A DNA stretch of 64,000 bases. It comes from Brevundimonas vesicularis. GTDB lineage: Bacteria; Pseudomonadota; Alphaproteobacteria; Caulobacterales; Caulobacteraceae. Below, piece after piece: positions 26,187 through 33,871 of the stretch; position 1 is the first letter of the stretch; every line of letters starts with the position of its first letter. A program made the translations under genes and the position numbers. The stretch is taken from NCBI RefSeq assembly GCF_027105095.1, contig NZ_CP114278.1, positions 1,922,001 through 1,986,000 of the forward strand, given 5' to 3'. Under the pieces are notes generated by a model, which had not been told where the DNA came from, did no database searches, and saw only the letters and a program-made list of their open reading frames with translations.

Positions 26187-26561
26187 CCTTGGGTGCTGGC
26201 GGCTGATTACTCTCGAAATCTATGGGTTGGGCGGGCGAGCGTCTTCGTTGCCACTTGGTTGAGCCACATGAAGCTCGCTATGAAGGCGGGCGTCCCAACG
26301 AGGCTACAGAAGTGGTCGCTGACGGCTTTGCAGAGGCACAAAACGTCAATGGAGTGATCGCTGTTGCAACCATAGGGACAGAACTGGGACTGGAGCACTA
26401 TGCCTGCAATGTATTCGCCGTATCAGAACTAGAGTCTCAGGTTAAAGGAAGCGAAGCGCCGCAACACTAAGGAATTTCAGGTTAAACACGGCTCAATTCG
26501 ACACGATCACGTTTGCATCGCTTCACATAATATATCTTAGGCGATAACGCGATCTAGTTTT
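26187..26561. other. 375-base AT-richer intergenic region, no gene recognised
   Basis: Lies between two converging genes. The composition falls sharply in 26470-26560. A plus-strand frame 26222-26470 (82 codons) and a second short plus-strand frame read through part of it, but neither looks like a known protein. In related loci the gene next to DUF1365 is often a cyclopropane-fatty-acid-synthase-type methyltransferase; none is present here. Confidence 0.5.
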
Positions 26562-27362
26562 TCAGCGTCGCAGACGGCTCTCTTGAACTTGGCTTTGAAT
26601 CGTCACTGGCTCTTCAGCCGGCTTAGGCTGTCGGGTCACACCGACGCCTTTGAGCCACAGCTTCAGGGCTTCCCAATGGATCGCCGCGACCACTTTAAAC
26701 GTCATCAGTGGGATCGCCGCTGTCGCGGCAGCGATGTTGCGATCATCCAGGCGTTCCCGCTTGGCCGCCATAGCGGCCGTGATAAGCACGCCCCCGGCAT
26801 CTAGCCCATCGATGGTCATGTCGAGGCGATCGCCCGGCGTATGGCCACGGAACTGGTAATCCATCTCCATGCCCATGAATGGCGAAACGTAGAGCGCCTT
26901 CGCCGCGCCCTGACGAATGACGCCTGCGGCCTGATCTTCGATCGGGATCGGAATGACGTAGGCGTGTCGGATGCCGAAGGTGCTGGTCACCTCGTACACC
27001 ATGGCGGCCAACCGTCCATCGGGCCAATGGCAATAGTAGATGCTGATCGGGTTGAAGACGTATCCGAGGACGCGCGGCATGGTTAACAACCGGATAGGCC
27101 CGCCCTCAAGATCGATGCCGGCTTGAGCCATCCACGCATCCACCTGAGGACGCAGCGCGCCAGAACCGTCTCCGTAATCCTTGTCGTGGAAAGACAAGAG
27201 ATTGAACCGATTGCGTGAAAACAGGCGCAGGCGCGCATCCAAATCATCGATTTCCGACAGGTCGAGCAGAAGCCAGAAGACGCGATAGTTCAGCTCGTGG
27301 ATCTTGGGGCGAAGGCGTCGGTGCATGACCCGGCCGCGATAAAGGGCCGAGCCGAGCGTCAC
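26562..27362 (-). CDS. DUF1365 protein
   Basis: 266-residue DUF1365 family protein, found beside FAD oxidoreductases and lipid methyltransferases in lipid-modification loci; biochemical function unsettled. Recognisable blocks: LYRGRVMHRRLRPKIHELNY near 6-25, LLTMPRVLGYVFNPISIYYC, VYEVTSTFGIRHAY and a KALYVSPFMGM segment. The GTG at 27362 overlaps the stop of the upstream gene by four bases (GTGA). Upstream in-frame sequence is antisense to that gene and unlike the family, so the longer frame is rejected. Confidence 0.88.
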   Translation of the reverse strand: MTLGSALYRGRVMHRRLRPKIHELNYRVFWLLLDLSEIDDLDARLRLFSRNRFNLLSFHDKDYGDGSGALRPQVDAWMAQAGIDLEGGPIRLLTMPRVLGYVFNPISIYYCHWPDGRLAAMVYEVTSTFGIRHAYVIPIPIEDQAAGVIRQGAAKALYVSPFMGMEMDYQFRGHTPGDRLDMTIDGLDAGGVLITAAMAAKRERLDDRNIAAATAAIPLMTFKVVAAIHWEALKLWLKGVGVTRQPKPAEEPVTIQSQVQESRLRR

Positions 27363-28696
27363 GCGGCGCGTTCCAGCTGAGCGCCCATCGGCGTCGTCAA
27401 ATGAATGCGACCGCTTTCGTTGGCGACAGACCACGGGCGACGCACGCCGCCGAGTTGTTCGGCGACAGCGAGGCCGGATTGCAGGCCATCCTCGTGGAAG
27501 CCCGCGCCGAAATGGGCCCCACAGAACCAGACGCCCCCCTGCCCTTGCAGGCTCCACAACTGCTTTTGAGCCTGTATGGCGGCGGGATTGAAGATGGGAT
27601 GCTCGTAGAGCTCGCTACGCAAAATCGTGTCGGCGCGCGGCGGACGCGGCGGATTCAGGGTGACGAACAGGTCGTCGCCCGGCAGACCTTGCAGACGGTT
27701 CATCCAATAGGTGACGCAGAGGCCGTCGTCCGCGCCGATATAGTTCCAGCTGGCCCAGGCGCGACGACGATGCGGCATCAGGCTGGCGTCGGTATGCAGG
27801 ACGGTCAGATTTCGGCTGTACCGGAAAGCGCCGAGCAGCGCCTTCTCCCGCGCCGTCGGTTTGGCCAGCATCGCCAGAGCCTGGTCGGCATGGGACCCGA
27901 TCACGACCTGGTCGTAGCGCTCGACGCCGCCTTGGCTGTCGTGAACGAAGACGCCCTGGTCGCTACGCCGCACAGCCGTGACGCCGTGGTCCAAACGAAT
28001 GTCTTGGATCGCGCGGGCGAGATGTTCGACATAGACGCGGCTGCCACCCTCGACGGTGCGCCACAGCGGGCGCCCCACAAGTTTCAGCAAGCCGTGATTG
28101 CCGCAGAAACGGATGAAGGACTCGGCCGGATAGTCCATCAGCGTGTGCGCCGGGGATGACCAGATCGCGGCGGCCATGGGCAGCAGGTGATCGTCGCGGA
28201 ACGCCTCGCTGAACCCTTCGCGCTTCAGGTAGTCGCCGAGCGTCAGCGAGGAATCGGACATCGCAGCCAAATCCTTGGGCGCATCGCGATAAAAGCGCAG
28301 GATTTCGCTCAGCATCGACCAGAAGCGAGGGCGCAGGGCATTGCGCCGCTGAGCAAACAAGCCTGGCGCGGCATATTCGAACTGTCCGTCATCCAGCGAG
28401 ACAGCGAACGACATATCCGTCGCGCGTGTCGCGATCCCCAAATGCTCGAACAGGGCGATCAGATTGGGGTAGGTCGCGTCATTGAAGCAGATGAAGCCAG
28501 TGTCGACCGCAATGTCGCCGGAAGGCACGCTGGCCATCACCGTATTGGAATGCCCGCCCAGGCGGTCGCCCTTTTCGTAAATCGTCACGTCATGACGTTT
28601 CGACAGAAGCCAGGCCGAAGACAGGGCGGCGACGCCAGATCCGACCACAGCGATCTTTTGACGTTCGGCAGAGGGCGTCGCGGACGACAGGGGCAT
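27359..28696 (-). CDS. FAD-dependent amine-oxidase-like oxidoreductase (COG2907 type)
   Basis: 445-residue flavoprotein of the NAD(P)/FAD-dependent family that pairs with DUF1365 in lipid-modification loci. The dinucleotide motif VVGSGVAALSSAWLLSKR lies near residues 17-34, followed by YEKGDRLGGHSNTV (FAD ribose-binding Glu). The ATG at 28696 has a GGAG six bases upstream; a start at 28726 would add ten residues. It is divergent from the ECF sigma/ChrR operon, and an ECF-like promoter sequence faces it in the gap, suggesting membership in that regulon. Confidence 0.87.
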   Translation of the reverse strand: MPLSSATPSAERQKIAVVGSGVAALSSAWLLSKRHDVTIYEKGDRLGGHSNTVMASVPSGDIAVDTGFICFNDATYPNLIALFEHLGIATRATDMSFAVSLDDGQFEYAAPGLFAQRRNALRPRFWSMLSEILRFYRDAPKDLAAMSDSSLTLGDYLKREGFSEAFRDDHLLPMAAAIWSSPAHTLMDYPAESFIRFCGNHGLLKLVGRPLWRTVEGGSRVYVEHLARAIQDIRLDHGVTAVRRSDQGVFVHDSQGGVERYDQVVIGSHADQALAMLAKPTAREKALLGAFRYSRNLTVLHTDASLMPHRRRAWASWNYIGADDGLCVTYWMNRLQGLPGDDLFVTLNPPRPPRADTILRSELYEHPIFNPAAIQAQKQLWSLQGQGGVWFCGAHFGAGFHEDGLQSGLAVAEQLGGVRRPWSVANESGRIHLTTPMGAQLERAA

Positions 28697-28741
28697 GAAA
28701 ACTCCGAAAGATACGCCGCAGCGCAATCGCTAGGGCATGAA

Positions 28742-28771
28742 CGGATTACGGGTCGCCGTCATGTTCGGATC
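28742..28771 (-). promoter_or_regulatory. putative ECF-type promoter for the FAD oxidoreductase operon
   Basis: On the minus strand CGATCC (28771-28766) is followed after exactly 18 bases by TAATCC (28747-28742). The -35 resembles the TGATC-type element of RpoE/ChrR-class sigma factors and mirrors the opposing site. Seen by eye only. Confidence 0.35.
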
Positions 28772-28776
28772 GCGAT

Positions 28777-28806
28777 TGATCCAGACATTTCCGCTGAGCG
28801 TATTAG
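28777..28806 (+). promoter_or_regulatory. putative ECF-type autoregulatory promoter of the sigma/ChrR operon
   Basis: TGATCC at 28777-28782, an 18-base spacer and TATTAG at 28801-28806. TGATC-type -35 elements are known for RpoE/ChrR-class (ECF11) sigma factors; the -10 match is less certain. Transcription would start near 28812, at or just before the first plausible start codon. Confidence 0.45.
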
Positions 28807-28811
28807 TGTTC

Positions 28812-29441
28812 ATGCATGCCGAGCCGTCGTCCTTCGCATCAACGCCATGTCGGTCCAACCGCGTGAAGGCGCTCGACAGCTTGCCTGATCCGCTGCTGCA
28901 CGATCGGCTGATCGAACAGATCGCCCTGAGGCGCGATCGTGACGCCTTCGCTGCGCTCTTCGCCTATTTCGCACCGCGGCTGAAGGCCTGGCTGATCAAG
29001 TCGGGCGCGACGCCCGGCGCGGCCGAGGACTTCGCGCAGGACGCCATGCTGACCGTGTGGCGCAAGGCCGACCTGTTTGATTCGTCAAAGGCGCGCGCCG
29101 CCACGTGGATTTTCACCATCGCTCGCAACCGTCGGCTGGACATGCTGCGCCGTGACGCGCGACCCTTGCCGACGCCCGAAATCGAGCTGGCGGGGGACGA
29201 CGTCCGCCGGCCCGATGAACTGCTGTCGATGTCGCAAGACGCGGATCGCGTGCGCGACGCTCTGGCACGGCTCAGCGCTGACCATGTCGAAGTCCTGCGT
29301 TTGGCCTTCTTCATGGACAACTCTCATTCCGAAATCGCCAAACATCTCGGCCTCCCGCTCGGCACCGTCAAATCCCGTATTCGTAACGCCATGACCAAGC
29401 TTCGTCTGATCCTCGCGCCCTCTGAGGAGGCTGCGCGATGA
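28812..29441 (+). CDS. ECF RNA polymerase sigma factor (RpoE/ChrR-associated type)
   Basis: Extracytoplasmic-function sigma factor with region 2 (FAALFAYFAPRLKAWLIKSG through AEDFAQDAMLTVWRKADLFD and the -10-reading ATWIFTIARNRRLDMLRR) and region 4 (LSADHVEVLRLAFFMDNSHS, LGLPLGTVKSRIRNAMTKLR). Start is uncertain: ATG 28812 (209 residues) is next to the predicted transcription start; GTG 28863 would give 192 residues, closer to the usual length; a far-upstream ATG at 28737 precedes the putative promoter. The stop overlaps the ChrR gene (ATGA), the standard sigma/anti-sigma arrangement. Expected to direct a singlet-oxygen or oxidative-lipid response. Confidence 0.9.
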   Translation: MHAEPSSFASTPCRSNRVKALDSLPDPLLHDRLIEQIALRRDRDAFAALFAYFAPRLKAWLIKSGATPGAAEDFAQDAMLTVWRKADLFDSSKARAATWIFTIARNRRLDMLRRDARPLPTPEIELAGDDVRRPDELLSMSQDADRVRDALARLSADHVEVLRLAFFMDNSHSEIAKHLGLPLGTVKSRIRNAMTKLRLILAPSEEAAR

Positions 29442-30076
29442 AACCTCAGCGCAATCCCTCCGAAGAACGTTTGCTGGCCTATGCGGCCGGCACGCTCAGC
29501 CCGCCCGAGGCTGTGGTGATGGCGGCGCATCTGGCGATGCGCCCGGCCAATGACGCCTGGGTGCGCGACCTACAGTCGGTCGGCGGCGAGTTCTTGGACG
29601 AGACTCCCCCCTCCCCCTTGTCGAATGATGCGCTCGCCTTGGCGATGGCGCGGATCGAGACGGATGCCGGCAAGGCCAGGCACAGCGCGCCCCTGAACGA
29701 TATGCCCGAGCTGCCCGAGCCATTGCGACGCTATGGGCTGGGCCCATGGCGCTGGGTCGGGCCCGGCATGCGCGTGCGCGACGTCCATGCGCCGCGGGAT
29801 GGCGATTGCCGTGTCATTCTTCTGAAGATCGAATCGGGTCGTGAGACGCCAAAACACACGCATGGCGGCGTCGAGCTGACCTGCGTCATCTCCGGCGCCT
29901 ATGCGACCGAAACCGAACGTTTCGACGTGGGCGATTTCGAAGAGGCGGACCCGGACGTGCTGCACCAACCTCGTGTGGTGTCGGACGAGCCGTGCCTGTG
30001 CGTCGTCGCGCTTGACGGTCAGATTCAGCTGGATGGATGGCTGGGCAAGCTGATCCAGCCCTTCGTTCGCCTGTGA
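29438..30076 (+). CDS. ChrR-type cupin anti-sigma factor, N-terminal zinc site degenerate
   Basis: 212-residue protein with the ChrR plan: an N-terminal anti-sigma domain (about 1-85) and a C-terminal cupin (about 100-205). In Rhodobacter ChrR the anti-sigma domain binds zinc through H6, H31, C35 and C38. Here the aligned positions are N6, H31, R35 and N38 (HLAMRPAND at 31-39), so three of four ligands are gone. The cupin metal residues are kept: H140 and H142 in KHTHGGVE, E146, and H176 in VLHQP. Translation is coupled to the sigma gene (ATGA). Presumed to hold the sigma factor inactive until the cupin senses stress. Confidence 0.88.
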   Translation: MKPQRNPSEERLLAYAAGTLSPPEAVVMAAHLAMRPANDAWVRDLQSVGGEFLDETPPSPLSNDALALAMARIETDAGKARHSAPLNDMPELPEPLRRYGLGPWRWVGPGMRVRDVHAPRDGDCRVILLKIESGRETPKHTHGGVELTCVISGAYATETERFDVGDFEEADPDVLHQPRVVSDEPCLCVVALDGQIQLDGWLGKLIQPFVRL

Positions 30077-30879
30077 CCGCTCTTGCGACCATCTGGGGTG
30101 TCGCCGCCCTATGTCTCGTTGTGGTCATGTCTACAGCCTGGCTGGTTCAGAATCGAACGGGCAAGGGCGGTTGGGCGGACGCCTTCTGGTCGCTTGGACT
30201 GGCAGCGGCTGGCGTCGGCGTCGCCCTCTTCCCAATCGACGGCGCCGCTCCGTCGTTGCGCCAGTATCTTGCAGCGCTTCTGATTGGCCTTTGGGGTTTG
30301 CGGCTGGGGTCCCACATCGCTGTTCGCGCCGCCCACGAGGAGCGCGAAGATGCTCGCTACGCACGTCTGCGAGAGGACTGGGGCGCCGGCTTTCAGGTCA
30401 AGATGTTCGGCTTCCTGATGCTGCAAGCTGGAGCCGCCGCCTTCCTGGCGCTCAGCGTGATGGCGGCGGCGCGCAACCCGGCGCCGGGCCTGACGCTTCA
30501 GGATGCCGTGGCGACACTGATCTTTGTCGGGGCCTTGGTTGGAGAAGCCGTTTCCGATCGCCAGCTGGCGGCCTTCAAACGCGATCCGGGCAACAAGGGT
30601 GGCGTCTGCGATGTCGGTCTGTGGGCCTGGTCACGCCACCCCAACTATTTCTTCGAATGGGTGAGTTGGTGCGCCTGGCCGGTGTTCGCCATCAATCTGA
30701 GCGGTGAATGGCCCTGGGGTTGGCTGGCGCTGATCGGGCCGGCCTACATGTACTGGCTTCTGACCCAGGTGTCCGGCGTGCCCTTGCTGGAACAGCATAT
30801 GCGACAGTCGCGACCCAAGGCGTTCGAGGCCTATGCCGCCCGCACCAGCGCCTTCTTCCCTCGCCCGCCCGAGCGATGA
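30073..30879 (+). CDS. DUF1295 membrane protein (steroid 5-alpha-reductase-like)
   Basis: 268-residue integral membrane protein with about six to seven helices. Family features: WADAFWSLGLAAAG near 34-47, RLGSHIAVRAAHEEREDARY, the cytosolic WGAGFQVKMFGFLMLQ, and the C-terminal reductase-like KGGVCDVGLWAWSRHPNYFF, where RHPNYF is the signature. Members occur in RpoE/ChrR-controlled lipid loci, where a role in modified fatty acids is proposed. GTG at 30073 overlaps the ChrR stop (GTGA), so it is the third gene of the operon. Confidence 0.88.
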   Translation: MTALATIWGVAALCLVVVMSTAWLVQNRTGKGGWADAFWSLGLAAAGVGVALFPIDGAAPSLRQYLAALLIGLWGLRLGSHIAVRAAHEEREDARYARLREDWGAGFQVKMFGFLMLQAGAAAFLALSVMAAARNPAPGLTLQDAVATLIFVGALVGEAVSDRQLAAFKRDPGNKGGVCDVGLWAWSRHPNYFFEWVSWCAWPVFAINLSGEWPWGWLALIGPAYMYWLLTQVSGVPLLEQHMRQSRPKAFEAYAARTSAFFPRPPER

Positions 30880-30886
30880 GGGGATC

Positions 30887-31843
30887 TTAGTCTTTCTGAG
30901 CTGATCCCAGATGGGTTTCGCCGCGTTCGCGGGCCATCTCCATCTGTCTGTGACGCTCGGCATATCGCTGCCGCTGGACCTCGTCGCGGGCGTCGTGACA
31001 GCGCTCGCAGCATACGCCCTCGACATAGTGAGGCGAAGCACGACCGGCCTCATCCACTGGCATACGACATCCCCGGCACAAGGTGTGGGGACCTTGGCTG
31101 AGGCCGTGCCCGACCGACACGCGTTCGTCAAAGACGAAACATGATCCATGCCATAGGCTCTGATCTTCATCCACCGTCTCAAGATAGCGAAGGATGCCGC
31201 CTTCCAGATGATGGACGTTCTGCACGCCCTCAGCCTTCAGGAAGGCCGTCGATTTCTCACAGCGAATGCCGCCGGTGCAGTACATGGCCACGCGCTTGGC
31301 GCCGGTCTGCTCAATCAGCGCGCGACCTTCGCTCCGGAACCAGTCGGGAAAATCGCGAAAGCTGCGGGTATTGGGTTGGACGGCCCGTTCGAACGCGCCG
31401 ATCTCGCCTTCGTAGTCGTTGCGCGTATCGATCACCAAGGTCTCGGGATCGGCGATCAGCGCGTTCCAGTCCGTGGGCGTAACGTAGACGCCCGCCTGAT
31501 TGGGTGGGTCCAGATCCGGCTGTCCCATGGTGACGATCTCGCGTTTGACGCGCACCTTCATCCGGTGGAACGGCAGGGCGTCTGTCCAGGCATATTTGAG
31601 TTCGAGCGTCTCGAATCCTGGCATGGCGTGGATCGTGGACAGCACCGCTGCGATGGCTGTTTCCGATCCTGCGATGGTGCCATTCAGACCCTCCGGCGCG
31701 ACGAGCAGGGTCCCCCTCACCTGCCCAGCGTCGCAGACCGTTTGAAGCGTCTTGCGTACGGCTTCGGGGTCGGCCACCCGCGCGAACCGGTAGAGTGCGG
31801 CGACACGGACGGCTTGATCGGACGAGGTCTGATTGTCAGTCAT
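30887..31843 (-). CDS. trhO: oxygen-dependent tRNA uridine-34 hydroxylase (rhodanese family)
   Basis: YceA/TrhO enzyme that hydroxylates U34 of certain tRNAs using O2. 318 residues: an N-terminal acylphosphatase-like domain (about 10-110; GTLLVAPEGLNGTIAG is a hallmark), a rhodanese domain (about 125-225) with the catalytic-loop CTGGIRCEKS, and a C-terminal Cys-rich zinc-type segment (CRGCRMP, CCERCH). Converges with the DUF1295 gene with seven bases between stops; followed by a tRNA gene upstream on the same strand. Confidence 0.95.
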   Translation of the reverse strand: MTDNQTSSDQAVRVAALYRFARVADPEAVRKTLQTVCDAGQVRGTLLVAPEGLNGTIAGSETAIAAVLSTIHAMPGFETLELKYAWTDALPFHRMKVRVKREIVTMGQPDLDPPNQAGVYVTPTDWNALIADPETLVIDTRNDYEGEIGAFERAVQPNTRSFRDFPDWFRSEGRALIEQTGAKRVAMYCTGGIRCEKSTAFLKAEGVQNVHHLEGGILRYLETVDEDQSLWHGSCFVFDERVSVGHGLSQGPHTLCRGCRMPVDEAGRASPHYVEGVCCERCHDARDEVQRQRYAERHRQMEMARERGETHLGSAQKD

Positions 31844-31870
31844 GGATCAGCCCCTAGAATGCGCCGGAGA

Positions 31871-31947
31871 TGGCGCGCCCAGCAGGACTCGAACCTGCAA
31901 CATCCCGCTTAGAAGGCGGGTGCTCTATCCGGTTGAGCTATGGGCGC
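31871..31947 (-). tRNA. tRNA-Arg (anticodon TCT)
   Basis: 77 bases including encoded CCA. Acceptor GCGCCCA pairs with TGGGCGC, followed by discriminator G and CCA; the anticodon arm is CCCGC-CTTCTAA-GCGGG, giving TCT; the T arm is GCAGG-TTCGAGT-CCTGC. Confidence 0.97.
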
Positions 31948-31966
31948 TCTGGCAAGACGTCAGGCG

Positions 31967-32272
31967 TCAGTGCGTCCAGGACTGCTTGCGGTTGGTGGCG
32001 AAATTGTCGGCATAGGCCTTGATGATCACCGGCGGATCGTTCGGCTCGTGCAGACGGAAGGCGATGCCGTGGCGCTCGGCGTATTCGATCGCCTCTTCCT
32101 TCGACTCGAAGCTCAGACGAACCTGGCCGTTCATGTCGGTGGAGCTGGTCCAGCCCATCAGCGGATCAATGGTTCGCGCCGAAGCCGGTTCGAATTCCAG
32201 CCGCCAGTCGCGGCTCTTGGCCTTGCCCGACTGCATCGCAGTTTTGGCCGGGCGGTAGATGCGAGCCAACAT
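31967..32272 (-). CDS. NADH dehydrogenase complex I accessory protein (NDUFS4/ETC complex I subunit family)
   Basis: 101-residue homologue of the mitochondrial 18-kDa complex I subunit NDUFS4, found in alphaproteobacteria as an accessory subunit. MLARIYRPAKTAMQSGKAKS opens the protein as in homologues, with RTIDPLMGWTSSTDMNGQVR and SKEEAIEYAERHG following. The ATG at 32272 with GAGGA eight bases upstream is chosen over a start at 32329 that adds 19 non-family residues. Sits between two tRNA genes. Confidence 0.9.
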   Translation of the reverse strand: MLARIYRPAKTAMQSGKAKSRDWRLEFEPASARTIDPLMGWTSSTDMNGQVRLSFESKEEAIEYAERHGIAFRLHEPNDPPVIIKAYADNFATNRKQSWTH

Positions 32273-32349
32273 GGCGAAATCCTCAGTGACGGCGGGGTCT
32301 GTGACCCTGCCATAACGCGCGCTGGACATATGATCCAGCGGCCTTCCGT

Positions 32350-32426
<77 letters not shown>

Positions 32427-32471
32427 GACCGAACGGAGCGCTCTATTGGCACTTCGCGACGCAATCCGCAA

Positions 32472-32951
32472 TCAAGGCTTGAAATAAGGATGCAAAACTT
32501 TGTCGCCGGGCTTGGCGTTGATTTCGGCCGCCCGCCCTGCCCGCAGTTCCAAGACGCCGTTGGCGGCGCCATTGGAAGGGATCGGCGCCTCGGAGAAAGG
32601 CGTGGCGTGCGAAGCGATGGAGACGATCCGGCCCTGTGGATCGATATACAGAATGTCCAGCGAACTGGGCGTGTTGCGCATCCAGAAGCTTTGCTCGCGC
32701 GGCGCTTCGCCCGGCCATTGGAACAGCATCCCGCGGTCGGCCTCGAGCGGCGGACGGAACATCAGCCCCCGTTGGCGTTCGGGCTCTTCGTCGGCGATTT
32801 CGACCCAGAACTGATGCTCGCCCGACGTGGTCACGACGGCCAGCTTCTGCAGCGGCTCGCCATTGGGACCGACCGGCGCCTTGGCCGCGCATCCGGCGAG
32901 CGCGAGCATCATAAGCCCCGCCAGTGCAAAACGTCTCGTCGCCTTGATCAT
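32472..32951 (-). CDS. DUF192 lipoprotein
   Basis: 159-residue exported protein with lipobox LALAGC (residues 16-21), then a DUF192 domain (about 35-155): [19 protein letters not shown], the [16 protein letters not shown] core and [14 protein letters not shown]. The family is a small beta-rich fold of unknown function, typically envelope-associated. It starts 21 bases after the stop of the cold-shock gene on the same strand and may be co-transcribed with it. Confidence 0.9.
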   Translation of the reverse strand: MIKATRRFALAGLMMLALAGCAAKAPVGPNGEPLQKLAVVTTSGEHQFWVEIADEEPERQRGLMFRPPLEADRGMLFQWPGEAPREQSFWMRNTPSSLDILYIDPQGRIVSIASHATPFSEAPIPSNGAANGVLELRAGRAAEINAKPGDKVLHPYFKP

Positions 32952-32972
32952 ACGCCTCTCCTGGGCGCTGGA

Positions 32973-33512
<540 letters not shown>

Positions 33513-33718
33513 TTAAAAACCCCCGCCCGCGCCTCCAGCGGACTCGTTTTATATTTAACACCGTTCCGCGAAATTTTGAAAAGCGGAAAATGCGCGTCTA
33601 TGCAGAAGCTTGCGTTTGAGGGATCGCAGGCGATGGCGAATGATCGCCAGTCTCTTGTGCTATCCGAGCTAGGCTGCTTGCCGGGAGCCTTAAAGGCTCA
33701 ACCGTAGTCCTGCCCGCG

Positions 33719-33793
33719 TGGCAGTCCCTAGGGGAGTCGAACCCCTCTTTTCAGGTTGAAAACCTGACGTCCTAACCGATAGACGAAGGGACC
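33719..33793 (-). tRNA. tRNA-Glu (anticodon TTC)
   Basis: 75 bases with encoded CCA. Acceptor GGTCCCT pairs with AGGGACT (first pair G-T), then G and CCA; the anticodon loop TTTTCAA gives TTC; T arm GGGG-TTCGACT-CCCC. Confidence 0.96.
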
Positions 33794-33871
33794 GCTGCGC
33801 GGGAGAGCCGGCGATATAGCCGCGCCCTCGGAGCGGTGCAAGCGTGGATTTTCAGTTTTTTGGAACCGCCG

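Noticed and set aside
26222..26470. 82-codon plus-strand frame in the AT-richer gap, possible novel gene.
   Set aside because: No clear ribosome site, no recognisable domain and overlapping frames on both strands; kept as unannotated intergenic.
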